58,866 nucleotides of DNA from Mycobacterium sp. Marseille-P9652 (GCF_902652685.1 NZ_CACRUY010000034.1:1-58866), one strand, 5' to 3'. Shown: positions 29,630-38,188, numbered from the stretch's first letter. Made by a program: numbers and translations. The notes: generated by a model not told the origin, from the letters alone.

Positions 29630-29815
29630 ATGCAAGCAACTCTGACCAGTCCCGAGCTGACTCGTGCGGACCGCTGCGATCGTTGCGGTGCCGCGGCCCG
29701 GGTTCGCGCCAAGCTGCCTTCCGGTGCAGAGCTTCTCTTCTGCCAGCACCACGCCAACGAGCACGAGGCCAAGCTGATCGAGCTGGCCGCCGTTCTGGAG
29801 GTCAGCGGAAGCTAG
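29630..29815 (+). CDS. Small DUF7455-type zinc-binding protein
   Basis: 61 residues, start ATG 29630 after GGAG; an earlier in-frame ATG at 29603 would give 70. The pattern C-x2-C (DRCDRCGAA) then C-x2-H-H (LFCQHHANEH) is a compact zinc site. Similar small proteins occur across actinobacteria, commonly near sigma-factor genes; function is unknown. It ends at a TAG that forms the base of a large hairpin reaching nearly to the next gene. Not annotated at the equivalent place in many genomes because of its size. Confidence 0.8.
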   Translation: MQATLTSPELTRADRCDRCGAAARVRAKLPSGAELLFCQHHANEHEAKLIELAAVLEVSGS

Positions 29816-29872
29816 CTTTACCCGACTCGCCCATCGACAACGTTTGTTGAGCGGGCGGTCATCGGTAAAGCT
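29814..29872 (+). terminator. Large hairpin filling the gap before the YihY gene
   Basis: AGCTTTACC (29814-29822) pairs perfectly with GGTAAAGCT (29864-29872) and extends by two pairs after a bulge. Inside, CGCCC (29828-29832) pairs with GGGCG (29853-29857), and CAAC/GTTG (29838-29849) closes a GTTT loop. It starts in the stop codon of the small zinc gene and ends 8 nt before the next ATG. Terminator or attenuator. Confidence 0.6.
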
Positions 29873-29880
29873 GGACGGGT

Positions 29881-30843
29881 ATGAGCGATCAGACGGGTTC
29901 GAGTGATCAGGTCGCAAAGCCGTCCCGCCACCATATTTGGCGCATCAGTCTGAGGACGTTGGGGAAAAGCTGGGACGATTCGATCTTTTCTGAGTCAGCG
30001 CAGGCCGGTTTCTGGTCTGCGCTTTCTCTTCCCCCGCTGCTGTTGGGAATGCTGGGGAGCCTCGCCTACGTGGCACCCCTCTTCGGCCCTGACATGCTGC
30101 CCGCCATCCTGCGTCAACTGATCTCGACGGCCCACAGCGTGTTCTCCCCCAGCGTCGTCAACGAGATCATCGAGCCGACCGTTCGCGACATCGCCAACCA
30201 CGCCCGCGGCGAGGTGGTGTCGCTGGGATTCTTGATCTCGCTGTGGGCCGGGTCGTCGGCCATCTCCGCGTTCGTCGACTCCGTCGTCGAGGCTCATGAC
30301 CAGACCCCACTGCGCCACCCGGTGCGGCAGCGATTGTTCGCACTGTTCCTGTACGTCGTGGGTCTGGTGGTCGTCGTGGCGACGGCCCCGCTGGTGGTCG
30401 TCGGGCCGCGCAAGATCGCCGAGCACATCCCGGTCGGCCTGGCCAACGTGCTGCGCTACGGCTACTACCCGGCGCTGCTGCTCGGACTGATGGTCGGCGT
30501 GATGATCCTGTACCGGGTCTCGCTGCCCGAGCCGCTGCCGTCGCACCGGCTGGTCTTCGGCGCGATCCTGGCGACGGCCGTGTTCGTGATCGCCACCCTG
30601 GGACTGCGCTTCTACCTGCGGTGGATCACCAGCACCGGCTACACCTACGGCGCGCTGTCCACCCCCATAGCGTTCCTGCTGTTCGCCTTCTTCGGCGGCT
30701 TCGCCATCATGATCGGCGCCGAACTCAATGCCGCGATCCAGGAGGAGTTCCCCGCCCCCAAGACGCACGCCCACCGGCTGCGCAACTGGCTGGCGGCCCG
30801 CATGCCGACGGCCAAGGCGGCGGCGGACTCGCCGCCCGGCTGA
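29881..30843 (+). CDS. YihY/BrkB-family inner membrane protein
   Basis: 320 residues, Rv2707 position. Six transmembrane segments in the YihY/virulence-factor BrkB arrangement. Conserved points are DDSIFSESAQAGFWSALSLPPLLL at the start, SLGFLISLWAGSSAISAFVDSVVEAHD in the middle (catalogue motif of the family, with the W-x-x-S stretch), and TYGALSTPIAFLLFAFFGGFAIMIGAELNAAI near the end. Often mis-annotated as RNase BN; nuclease activity is not supported by the family. The C-terminal tail is cytosolic and basic. Starts 8 nt after a large hairpin; ends exactly where the convergent DUF3039 gene ends. Confidence 0.9.
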   Translation: MSDQTGSSDQVAKPSRHHIWRISLRTLGKSWDDSIFSESAQAGFWSALSLPPLLLGMLGSLAYVAPLFGPDMLPAILRQLISTAHSVFSPSVVNEIIEPTVRDIANHARGEVVSLGFLISLWAGSSAISAFVDSVVEAHDQTPLRHPVRQRLFALFLYVVGLVVVVATAPLVVVGPRKIAEHIPVGLANVLRYGYYPALLLGLMVGVMILYRVSLPEPLPSHRLVFGAILATAVFVIATLGLRFYLRWITSTGYTYGALSTPIAFLLFAFFGGFAIMIGAELNAAIQEEFPAPKTHAHRLRNWLAARMPTAKAAADSPPG

Positions 30844-31083
30844 TCAGCCCTTCTTGAGCTTTTCGTAGATCTGCTTGCAGTCCGGGCACACCGGCGAACC
30901 GGGCTTCGCGGCCTTGGTGACGGGAAACACCTCGCCGCACAGCGCCACCACGTGGGTGCCCATCACCGCGCTCTCGGCGATCTTGTCCTTCTTGACGTAG
31001 TGGAAGTACTTGGGGGTGTCGCTGCCGGTCCCGTCATCGACGCGTTCGTCGGTATCGGTGCGTTCGATCGTCTGGGTGTCCAT
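30844..31083 (-). CDS. DUF3039 small zinc-binding protein
   Basis: 79 residues, Rv2708c position. Core: KYFHYVKKDKIAESAVMGTHVVALCGEVFPV, then PGSPVCPDCKQIYEKLKKG. His, Cys and C-x2-C suggest one zinc site. Actinobacterial family of unknown function. ATG 31081-31083 is taken as the start; an ATG 9 nt earlier is in frame. Divergent from the DUF3099 gene with an 85-nt promoter region holding two 12-bp direct repeats. Confidence 0.85.
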   Translation of the reverse strand: MDTQTIERTDTDERVDDGTGSDTPKYFHYVKKDKIAESAVMGTHVVALCGEVFPVTKAAKPGSPVCPDCKQIYEKLKKG

Positions 31084-31129
31084 ACGGCACATTCTGCCTC
31101 GAACTTCTTGCGGCCGGAATCCGTTCTCT

Positions 31130-31164
31130 GTGGAAGAGTGGAGTTATTCGTAGTGGAAGAGTGG
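31130..31164 (+). promoter_or_regulatory. Direct repeats upstream of the DUF3099 gene
   Basis: GTGGAAGAGTGG occurs at 31130-31141 and 31153-31164. The start-to-start spacing of 23 bp is about two helical turns, and the second copy is 5 nt from the ATG. Possible regulator site. Confidence 0.35.
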
Positions 31165-31168
31165 GTTA

Positions 31169-31570
31169 ATGAAGCGCGGCTCGGATTTTGGCTTCGACGA
31201 CGGCGGTCGCCCAGTGCTCATCACCGGCGCCGCCGTGTCCTACGAGGAACAGCACCGGGCGCGCGTCCGTAAATATTTGACGCTGATGGCATTCCGCATC
31301 CCCGCGCTGATCCTCGCGGCGCTGGCCTACGGCGCCTGGCACAACGGCTTGATCTCGCTGGCGATCGTGGCCGCGTCGCTGCCGCTGCCGTGGATGGCCG
31401 TCCTGATCGCGAATGACCGGCCGCCGCGCCGCTCCGACGAGCCCCGGCGGTTCGACGCCGTCCCCCGGCGCACACCGTTGTTCCCGACGGCCGAGCGGCC
31501 GGCGATCGAGGCCCCGCTTCGGCAGCCCGAACCGCAGGCGAAGGCGCCGCTTTGGGACGAGCGCGCGTAG
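31169..31570 (+). CDS. DUF3099 membrane protein
   Basis: 133 residues, Rv2709 position. N-terminal conserved segment VLITGAAVSYEEQHRARVRKYL, then two transmembrane helices (roughly 43-60 and 66-84), then a Pro/Arg-rich cytosolic tail ending KAPLWDERA. Unknown function. ATG start lacks a strong Shine-Dalgarno sequence. Located directly upstream of sigB. Confidence 0.83.
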   Translation: MKRGSDFGFDDGGRPVLITGAAVSYEEQHRARVRKYLTLMAFRIPALILAALAYGAWHNGLISLAIVAASLPLPWMAVLIANDRPPRRSDEPRRFDAVPRRTPLFPTAERPAIEAPLRQPEPQAKAPLWDERA

Positions 31571-31661
31571 CGCCATTCTCCAACCGGTCGCGGTTCTCAG
31601 GACATTCTCAGGTCGCCGGCACATTTCTGCACGTCAATCCGTGTGAGATCTGGGATCGCTG

Positions 31662-31687
31662 GGAACTCAGAGGCTTGATCTGTCGTT
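31662..31687 (+). promoter_or_regulatory. SigE/SigH-type promoter of sigB
   Basis: GGAAC (31662-31666), 17 nt, CGTT (31684-31687): the known architecture of the stress-inducible sigB promoter read by SigE and SigH in M. tuberculosis. Leader to the ATG at 31725 is about 32 nt. Confidence 0.75.
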
Positions 31688-31724
31688 GAACCTCATGACA
31701 GTAAAAGCCTATTGGGAGGTCGCT

Positions 31725-32684
31725 ATGGCGAACGCCACCACAAGCAGGATTGACAGCGATCTGGATGCTCAGAGCCCGGCAGCCGACCTTGTGCGCGTAT
31801 ACCTCAACGGCATCGGTAAGACGGCGCTGCTCAACGCTGCGGGTGAGGTCGAACTCGCCAAGCGAATCGAAGCGGGGTTGTACGCCGAGCATCTGCTCGC
31901 GACTCGTAAGCGCTTGGGCGACAACCGCAAACGTGAGCTGGAGGCCGTCGTGCGCGATGGCGAGGCGGCACGCCGTCACCTGCTCGAAGCCAACCTGCGC
32001 CTCGTGGTGTCGCTGGCCAAGCGCTACACGGGCCGCGGGATGCCGCTGCTGGACCTGATCCAGGAGGGCAACCTGGGCCTCATCCGCGCGATGGAGAAGT
32101 TCGACTACACAAAGGGATTCAAGTTCTCGACCTACGCCACGTGGTGGATCCGCCAGGCCATCACCCGCGGCATGGCCGACCAGAGCCGCACCATCCGGCT
32201 GCCGGTCCACCTGGTCGAGCAGGTCAACAAGCTGGCCCGCATCAAGCGTGAGATGCACCAGAACCTGGGCCGCGAGGCCACCGACGAGGAGCTGGCCGCC
32301 GAGTCGGGCATCCCGGTCGAGAAGATCAACGACCTGCTCGAGCACAGCCGCGACCCGGTGAGCCTCGACATGCCGGTCGGCTCGGAGGAGGAGGCCCCGC
32401 TGGGCGACTTCATCGAGGACGCCGAGGCGATGTCCGCCGAGAACGCGGTGATCGCCGAGCTGCTGCACACCGACATCCGCAGCGTGCTGGCCACCCTCGA
32501 CGAGCGCGAGCACCAGGTGATCCGGTTGCGGTTCGGCCTGGACGACGGGCAGCCGCGCACGCTGGACCAGATCGGCAAGTTGTTCGGCCTGTCCCGCGAG
32601 CGGGTCCGGCAGATCGAGCGCGACGTCATGTCGAAGCTTCGCAACGGCGAGCGCGCCGACCGGCTGCGCTCGTACGCCAGCTAG
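31725..32684 (+). CDS. sigB: Principal-like sigma factor SigB
   Basis: 319-residue group 2 sigma factor, closely related to SigA regions 1.2-4 but without the long acidic N-terminus. Region 1.2: [31 protein letters not shown]. Region 2: [32 protein letters not shown]. Region 4 [25 protein letters not shown]. In mycobacteria it controls stress and stationary-phase genes. Start is ATG 31725 after GGGAGG, not the upstream in-frame ATGs inside the promoter. Ends in a strong terminator. Confidence 0.97.
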   Translation: MANATTSRIDSDLDAQSPAADLVRVYLNGIGKTALLNAAGEVELAKRIEAGLYAEHLLATRKRLGDNRKRELEAVVRDGEAARRHLLEANLRLVVSLAKRYTGRGMPLLDLIQEGNLGLIRAMEKFDYTKGFKFSTYATWWIRQAITRGMADQSRTIRLPVHLVEQVNKLARIKREMHQNLGREATDEELAAESGIPVEKINDLLEHSRDPVSLDMPVGSEEEAPLGDFIEDAEAMSAENAVIAELLHTDIRSVLATLDEREHQVIRLRFGLDDGQPRTLDQIGKLFGLSRERVRQIERDVMSKLRNGERADRLRSYAS

Positions 32685-32697
32685 AGCCTGCAGCAAT

Positions 32698-32731
32698 CGG
32701 TATGCCCGTCGCGTGAGCGGCGGGCATACCG
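32698..32731 (+). terminator. sigB terminator hairpin
   Basis: A 15-bp stem (one T-G pair) with a GTGA tetraloop: CGGTATGCCCGTCGC (32698-32712) and GCGGCGGGCATACCG (32717-32731). It is the strongest hairpin in the window. It lies 13 nt after the sigB stop and separates it from ideR. Confidence 0.8.
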
Positions 32732-32773
32732 CTTTGCGAGGAGGCGTTACACCCATTCGTGCAGCTGGCCAAG

Positions 32774-32805
32774 TAGACTCAGCCGCAATGGAGGATGCCG
32801 GATGA
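32774..32805 (+). promoter_or_regulatory. ideR promoter with leaderless mini-ORF
   Basis: TAGACT (32774-32779) is a TANNNT -10. Eight nt on is ATG 32788, opening the 5-codon ORF MEDAG whose TGA (32803-32805) overlaps the ideR ATG (32802-32804) as ATGA. GGAGG inside it (32790-32794) also serves as the ideR Shine-Dalgarno sequence. Confidence 0.45.
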
Positions 32806-33497
32806 ACGAGCTGGTCGATACCACCGAGATGTACCTGCGGACCATCTACGACCTCGAGGAAGAGGGCGTTACGCCGCTGCGCGCCCGGATCGCCGAGCGG
32901 CTCGAGCAGAGCGGGCCGACCGTCAGCCAGACTGTGTCGCGCATGGAGCGCGACGGCCTGCTGCACGTCGCCGGCGACCGTCACCTGGAGCTCACCGACA
33001 AGGGCCGGGCGCTGGCCGTCGCCGTCATGCGCAAGCACCGCCTGGCCGAACGGCTGCTCGTCGACGTGATCGGCGTGCCCTGGGAAGAGGTGCACGCCGA
33101 GGCGTGCCGCTGGGAGCACGTGATGAGCGAGGAGGTCGAGCGGCGGCTGGTGAAGGTGCTCAACAACCCCACCACGTCCCCGTTCGGCAACCCCATCCCC
33201 GGCCTGCTGGACCTGGGCGTGGGGCCGGAATCCGGCTCCGACGACGCCAACCTGGTCCGGCTTACCGAGCTGCCGGCCGGCTCCCCCGTGGCGGTCGTGG
33301 TGCGTCAGCTCACCGAGCACGTCCAGGGCGACATCGACCTGATCTCGCGGCTCAAGGACGCCGGCGTCGTGCCCAACGCCCGGGTGAGCGTGCAGACCAG
33401 CCCGACGGGCGGTGGGGTGACCATCCTGATCCCCGGGCACGAGAACGTCACCCTGCCGCACGAGATGGCCCACGCGGTCAAGGTCGAGAAGGTCTGA
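32802..33497 (+). CDS. ideR: Iron-dependent repressor IdeR
   Basis: DtxR-family Fe(II)-responsive regulator of 231 residues that represses siderophore synthesis and activates iron storage. N-terminal winged helix with recognition region SGPTVSQTVSRMERDGLL (residues 37-54). The metal-binding/dimerisation domain runs to about 140: M10, C102, E105 and H106 in HAEACRWEHVMSEEVE fit metal site 1, and H79/E83 region fits site 2. The C-terminal SH3-like domain ends in MAHAVKVEKV. ATG start with a mini-ORF overlapping it. Followed by palindromic repeat copy C. Confidence 0.97.
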   Translation: MNELVDTTEMYLRTIYDLEEEGVTPLRARIAERLEQSGPTVSQTVSRMERDGLLHVAGDRHLELTDKGRALAVAVMRKHRLAERLLVDVIGVPWEEVHAEACRWEHVMSEEVERRLVKVLNNPTTSPFGNPIPGLLDLGVGPESGSDDANLVRLTELPAGSPVAVVVRQLTEHVQGDIDLISRLKDAGVVPNARVSVQTSPTGGGVTILIPGHENVTLPHEMAHAVKVEKV

Positions 33498-33506
33498 CGT
33501 CTTCTG

Positions 33507-33551
33507 GCGGCGACCCACGTCGCCCGGCTACGCCGCGCTCGTGATCGCCGC
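33507..33551 (+). repeat. 45-bp palindromic repeat, copy C
   Basis: GCGGCGA (33507-33513) pairs with TCGCCGC (33545-33551); the core reads CGCCCGGCTACGCCGCGCT. It fills the gap between the convergent ideR and DUF4192 stops, and its last base is in the DUF4192 TAG codon. Confidence 0.82.
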
Positions 33552-34609
33552 TAGCCCGCCCGGCGGCCGAAGGCCCGCCGCGGCGGCAGCCGCACGCCCA
33601 GCCGCTTCGCCAGCCGGTAACCCGTGGCCGCCAGCTCCCGGATGCGTTCGGGCCGGATCCCCGACTGCAGGGCGGTGTCGAGCATGCCCGCCATGCGATG
33701 GTCGGGCTCACAGCGCAGCGCGGCCTCCAGGGACACCTCGGCCAGCGGCCCGTCGCCGCGCACGTAGGCGCTGAACGCCAGCAGCACCAGGGCCTCCACC
33801 CGCCACGGCGGTGGCAGCGTGCGCGCCAGCAGCGCCCACAGCGACTCGGCCTCGCCGGCGGTTTCGCCGACGGCGAGGGCGTACAGGGTGTCGCGCACCT
33901 CGACGTCGCTCAGGGCACAGCCGACCTCGGCCAGCTCGGTGTCCGACAGCGACTCCCCGGATGCGACGCGGGCGGCCGCGGCCATCGCATGATCCACGTC
34001 CCGCCGGGCGCAGCGGGACGGATCCGCGCGATGCGCCGTCCGGCGCCGGGCCGCCTGCCGTTCGACCTCCCGCCCCAAATCCGTGGTGCGCGAAGGGTCT
34101 TCGACCGCGATGACCGCCTGCAGGTCGGCGCGCCGCGGGTACAGCCGCCTCCCCTCCAGCACCGCCGCCGCGGCCAGCGGCGATGCAAAGGGGTCGTCGA
34201 CCGTGCCGCAGGAACCGCATTTGTCGACACAGTGCCAGCGGCCACCCAGCGCGACCCGGTCCACCACGTGGACCGCCCACAACTGAATGTCGTGCCGCGA
34301 CAAGGCCTCTGAGAGCGCATCGCACAGTTTTCGGTGATCGTCGTTGCAACCCGGGCAGTGGGCGCCCTCTTCGTCGACGATGACCGCGATCGCCGCCTCG
34401 GGCTCGGCGACGGCGGCGACATCGGCGAGATGAGGGATCTGGTCGAGCAGATCGTCGGAGAGGTCCGCGCGCATCACCGCCCCGAGTTCGCCGTCGCCCA
34501 CGGACACCAGCACCAATGAATTCTCCGGGACGAACCCGAGAACGGCCGGTAGCGCGGCGATCAACGCGGCAGGGCGGTTGAGGTGGAAGTCAGGTGGATG
34601 CGTCGTCAT
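33551..34609 (-). CDS. DUF4192 family protein
   Basis: 352 residues, same length as Rv2712c. N-terminal half: LIAALPAVLGFVPENSLVLVSV, the DUF4192 signature. A likely zinc site comprises HCPGC, HCVDKCGSCG and nearby His. The C-terminal half is helical with TPR-like stretches (AYVRGDGPLAEVSLEAALRCEPDHRMAGML). Unknown role. Start ATG 34607-34609. Divergent from sthA. Its stop is directly followed by palindromic repeat copy C. Confidence 0.87.
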   Translation of the reverse strand: MTTHPPDFHLNRPAALIAALPAVLGFVPENSLVLVSVGDGELGAVMRADLSDDLLDQIPHLADVAAVAEPEAAIAVIVDEEGAHCPGCNDDHRKLCDALSEALSRHDIQLWAVHVVDRVALGGRWHCVDKCGSCGTVDDPFASPLAAAAVLEGRRLYPRRADLQAVIAVEDPSRTTDLGREVERQAARRRTAHRADPSRCARRDVDHAMAAAARVASGESLSDTELAEVGCALSDVEVRDTLYALAVGETAGEAESLWALLARTLPPPWRVEALVLLAFSAYVRGDGPLAEVSLEAALRCEPDHRMAGMLDTALQSGIRPERIRELAATGYRLAKRLGVRLPPRRAFGRRAG

Positions 34610-34709
34610 GGGCACCAACGCTGACGGCCCCCACCGTCAGCCGGTGCCCGGCGGCCCCGCTACCGCCCACCTCCTGTGAATGAACCCAGCACTGTGAGTT
34701 CCGCTGCTC

Positions 34710-34721
34710 TACTGTTTACGC
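34710..34721 (+). promoter_or_regulatory. Candidate leaderless promoter -10 of sthA
   Basis: TACTGT (34710-34715), 6 nt, ATG 34722; no Shine-Dalgarno sequence is present. Leaderless sthA transcript expected. Confidence 0.55.
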
Positions 34722-36137
34722 ATGGAGTCGGCGCAAGAGTACGACATGGTGGTCATCGGCTCGGGGCCCGGCGGACAGAAGGCCGCCATCGCCTCGGCCA
34801 AGTTGGGCAAGTCCGTCGCAATCATCGAACGAGGCCGGATGCTCGGCGGCGTCTGCGTGAACACCGGCACCATCCCGTCAAAGACCTTGCGCGAAGCGGT
34901 TTTATACCTCACCGGGATGAACCAGCGCGAGCTGTACGGCGCGAGCTACCGGGTGAAGGAGCGGATCACCCCGGCCGACCTGCTGGCCCGCACCCAGCAC
35001 GTGATCGGCAAGGAGATCGACGTGGTGCGCAACCAGCTGATGCGCAACCGGATCGACCTGCTCATCGGCCACGGACGGTTCGTCGACCCGCACACCGTCC
35101 TCGTCGAGGACCCCGCCCGCCGCGAAAGCGTAACCGTCACCGGCGAGAACATCGTGATCGCCACCGGCACCAGGCCGGCGCGGCCGTCCGGCGTCGAGTT
35201 CGACGAGGAGCGGGTGCTCGACTCCGACGGGATCCTCGACCTCAAGTCGCTCCCCTCCTCGATGGTGGTGGTCGGCGCCGGTGTGATCGGCATCGAGTAC
35301 GCCTCGATGTTCGCCGCGCTCGGCACCAAGGTGACCGTGGTGGAGAAGCGCAACGAGATGCTCGACTTCTGCGACCCGGAAGTCATCGAGGCGCTCAAGT
35401 TCCACCTGCGCGACCTGGCGGTCACGTTCCGTTTCGGCGAGGAGGTGACCGCGGTCGACGTCGGCGCGGCGGGCACCGTCACCACGCTGGCCAGCGGCAA
35501 GCAGATCCCCGCCGAGACGGTGATGTACTCCGCCGGCCGGCAAGGGCAGACCGACCACCTGGACCTGCACAACGCCGAGCTCGAGGCCGACAGCCGCGGA
35601 CGGATCTTCGTCGACGACACCTTCCGCACGAAGGTGCCGCACATCTACGCCGTCGGTGACGTGATCGGCTTCCCCGCGCTGGCGTCGACCTCCATGGAGC
35701 AGGGACGGCTGGCCGCCTACCACGCGTTCGGCGAGCCGACCGAGGGCATCACCCAACTGCAGCCGATCGGCGTCTACTCGATCCCCGAAATCTCCTATGT
35801 CGGCGCCACCGAGGTGGAACTCACCAAGAACGCCATCCCCTACGAGGTGGGCGTCGCGCGGTACCGCGAGCTGGCCCGCGGCCAGATCGCCGGCGACTCC
35901 TACGGCATGCTCAAGATGCTGGTGTCCACCGAGGACCTGCGGCTGCTGGGCGTGCACATCTTCGGCACCAGCGCCACCGAGATGGTGCACATCGGGCAGG
36001 CCGTGATGGGCTGTGGGGGCACCGTCGAGTACCTGGTGGAGGCGGTGTTCAACTTCCCGACGTTCTCCGAGGCCTACAAGGTGGCCGCGCTCGACGTCAT
36101 GAACAAGATTCGGGCGCTCCACCAGTTCCGGCGCTGA
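34722..36137 (+). CDS. sthA: Soluble pyridine nucleotide transhydrogenase
   Basis: 471-residue flavoprotein interconverting NADH and NADPH. FAD-binding motif [18 protein letters not shown] at residues 8-25; NAD(P)-binding motif [21 protein letters not shown] near 182-202. The redox-active region reads [19 protein letters not shown]: one Cys, with Thr in place of the second disulfide Cys. This separates SthA from lipoamide dehydrogenases. The C-terminal dimer domain contains [18 protein letters not shown]. Corresponds to Rv2713. Confidence 0.94.
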   Translation: MESAQEYDMVVIGSGPGGQKAAIASAKLGKSVAIIERGRMLGGVCVNTGTIPSKTLREAVLYLTGMNQRELYGASYRVKERITPADLLARTQHVIGKEIDVVRNQLMRNRIDLLIGHGRFVDPHTVLVEDPARRESVTVTGENIVIATGTRPARPSGVEFDEERVLDSDGILDLKSLPSSMVVVGAGVIGIEYASMFAALGTKVTVVEKRNEMLDFCDPEVIEALKFHLRDLAVTFRFGEEVTAVDVGAAGTVTTLASGKQIPAETVMYSAGRQGQTDHLDLHNAELEADSRGRIFVDDTFRTKVPHIYAVGDVIGFPALASTSMEQGRLAAYHAFGEPTEGITQLQPIGVYSIPEISYVGATEVELTKNAIPYEVGVARYRELARGQIAGDSYGMLKMLVSTEDLRLLGVHIFGTSATEMVHIGQAVMGCGGTVEYLVEAVFNFPTFSEAYKVAALDVMNKIRALHQFRR

Positions 36138-36140
36138 GCC

Positions 36141-36965
36141 CTAACAGGTGTCGGGCACGTCACCCGGCAGCGGGTCGCCGGGACCCCCCGCGTCGGCGCG
36201 GGCGAGCAACTGGGCGACGTGCTCGTCGAACGGCGCCGAGTACGAGACGTTGGGGGCGCACCCGCCCCGCTCGAACCCGCCGATCAGCCCGGTGAGCGTG
36301 GTACCGCTGACCCACGGCGCGCCGCTCGTTCCGTCCACCAGCCCCTCGCAGGCGAGCGAGGGGAAGCCACTGTCGTTGAGTGACGTGCTGGCCTGACAGC
36401 CGATGGGTGACCCGCCCACGCCGGCCGGATACCCGAGGACGGTGACGTGGCTGCCGGGCGGGGGCGTCGTCCCGAGCGTGAGCGCGAGGCCGACGTGCGA
36501 CTCGACCGGAATGCCGGCCTCGTTGCTCATCCGCGCGACCGCGTAGTCGGCGTGCGGGTCCTTGTCGGCCGACCAGCGCGGATCGAGGTAGATCGCGTCG
36601 GCCTTCCACACGTCCGCGGGTGCGGGCGCGGCGTCGCCGGCCAGCCCCGGGACGAACGTGATCTTGGACGCGCCCGCCAGGCAGTGCGCCGCGGTGATCA
36701 TCAGGTTCCCGCTCGCCGAGTGCACCACCGAGCCCGTGCACACGTGCAGGGAGCCGCCGTCGATGAAGATGGCACCGACCCGCCGATCCGGGTCCACCGG
36801 GGTCGCGGTTGCCTTCTGCTGGGGCTGGGCGAGCCGCTGGACCGGGCCGCTGGCCTTGGGGGCGGACGGGGCGGGACCCGACGCATGGTCGCCGGGCCGG
36901 TGGCACGACGTCACCGACGTCGCCAGACCGACCACCAAGCACAGCAAGAGTTTCGGCACGCGCAT
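36141..36965 (-). CDS. Lipoprotein trypsin-like serine protease
   Basis: 274 residues. Signal peptide MRVPKLLLCLVVGLATSVTS ends in lipobox V-T-S-C (Cys 21), so it should be lipid-anchored outside the membrane. A Ser/Pro/Ala-rich linker (to about 60) leads to an S1-type protease domain. It has His in MITAAHCLAG, Asp in HADYAVARM and Ser in DGTSGAPWV, a complete triad in the right order. Cys residues (VCTG/AHC, GCQ/ACEG, GGCAP/DTC) can form disulfides. H37Rv has no gene between sthA and Rv2714, so this looks inserted. Target unknown. Convergent with sthA (3-nt gap). Confidence 0.88.
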   Translation of the reverse strand: MRVPKLLLCLVVGLATSVTSCHRPGDHASGPAPSAPKASGPVQRLAQPQQKATATPVDPDRRVGAIFIDGGSLHVCTGSVVHSASGNLMITAAHCLAGASKITFVPGLAGDAAPAPADVWKADAIYLDPRWSADKDPHADYAVARMSNEAGIPVESHVGLALTLGTTPPPGSHVTVLGYPAGVGGSPIGCQASTSLNDSGFPSLACEGLVDGTSGAPWVSGTTLTGLIGGFERGGCAPNVSYSAPFDEHVAQLLARADAGGPGDPLPGDVPDTC

Positions 36966-37141
36966 TGTGTCCCCATCATGCCTGACCACCCTGTGCCGGG
37001 CGCACTTCACCGCGCCTCCCAGCGCCCCGGGCCACGCACCGGAGTTTGACCGACCAGACGCGGTGCTGTTCGCTGAATCGCGGGACGATTCGAGAGAGAA
37101 TAGTCAGGGCACCCTGGACAGGACCGGCAGGAGGCAATCCC

Positions 37142-38116
37142 ATGGCCGACCACCGAGGCCGAGACGACGACTACTACCAGCCCGGGCAACAGGGCATGTA
37201 CGAGCTCGAGTTCCCGGCGCCCCAGCTGTCGGCGTCGGACGGCCGCGGCCCGGTGTTGGTGCACGCGCTGGAGGGCTTTTCCGACGCCGGCCACGCCATT
37301 CGCCTGTCCTCGGCCCACCTGCGGGCGGTGCTGGACACCGAGCTGGTCGCGTCGTTCGCCATCGACGACCTGCTGGATTACCGCTCGCGCAGGCCGCTGA
37401 TGACCTTCAAGACGGACCACTTCACCAACTACGACGACCCCGACCTCAGCCTGTACGCGCTGCGCGACAGCGTCGGCACCCCGTTCCTGCTGCTCGCCGG
37501 CATGGAGCCGGACCTCAAGTGGGAGCGTTTCGTCACCGCGGTGCGCCTGCTCGCCGAGCGGCTGGGGGTGCGTCAGACCATCGGGCTGGGCACGGTCCCG
37601 ATGGCGGTCCCCCACACGCGTCCGATCACGATGACGGCGCATTCCAACAACCCCGAACTGATCGCCGACTTCACGCCGTGGATCTCCGAGATCCAGGTCC
37701 CCGGCAGCGCGTCCAACCTGCTCGAGTTCCGGATGGCCCAGCACGGCCACGAGGTGGTCGGTTTCACGGTGCACGTCCCGCACTACCTCACCCAGACCGA
37801 CTACCCCGCCGCCGCGCAGGCGCTGCTCGCGCAGGTCGCGAAGACCGGCTCGCTGGAGTTGCCCCTGGCCGCCCTGGCGGAGGCCGCTACCGAAATCCGC
37901 GCCAAGATCGACGAGCAGGTGCAGGCGAGCGCCGAAGTGGCTCAAGTGGTGGCCGCGCTGGAGCGACAGTACGATGCCTTCATCGACGCTCAGGAGAACA
38001 GGTCGTTACTAACACGCGACGAGGACCTGCCTAGCGGCGACGAGCTTGGCGCAGAGTTCGAGCGATTCTTGGCCCAGCAGGCGGAGAAGAAGTTCGACGA
38101 CGACGACCAGGCTTGA
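37142..38116 (+). CDS. PAC2 family protein
   Basis: 324 residues, same length as Rv2714. PAC2 proteins are assembly-chaperone-like folds related to proteasome chaperones; mycobacterial members form trimers and their role is unsettled. Core: LVHALEGFSDAGHAIRLSSAHLR, then MAVPHTRPITMTAHSNN and EVVGFTVHVPHYLTQTDYP. The C-terminal 80 residues are a coiled-coil-like helix with VAQVVAALERQYDAFI and an acidic end. ATG start with AGGAGG upstream. In the same direction as the hydrolase gene that follows. Confidence 0.9.
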   Translation: MADHRGRDDDYYQPGQQGMYELEFPAPQLSASDGRGPVLVHALEGFSDAGHAIRLSSAHLRAVLDTELVASFAIDDLLDYRSRRPLMTFKTDHFTNYDDPDLSLYALRDSVGTPFLLLAGMEPDLKWERFVTAVRLLAERLGVRQTIGLGTVPMAVPHTRPITMTAHSNNPELIADFTPWISEIQVPGSASNLLEFRMAQHGHEVVGFTVHVPHYLTQTDYPAAAQALLAQVAKTGSLELPLAALAEAATEIRAKIDEQVQASAEVAQVVAALERQYDAFIDAQENRSLLTRDEDLPSGDELGAEFERFLAQQAEKKFDDDDQA

Positions 38117-38188
38117 GTTTCCGTCCGACCTACTCCCACCCGCCCTTCGCCGCGGCTCATGCCCCGGCCCGACACCAAGGTTGGCGAG

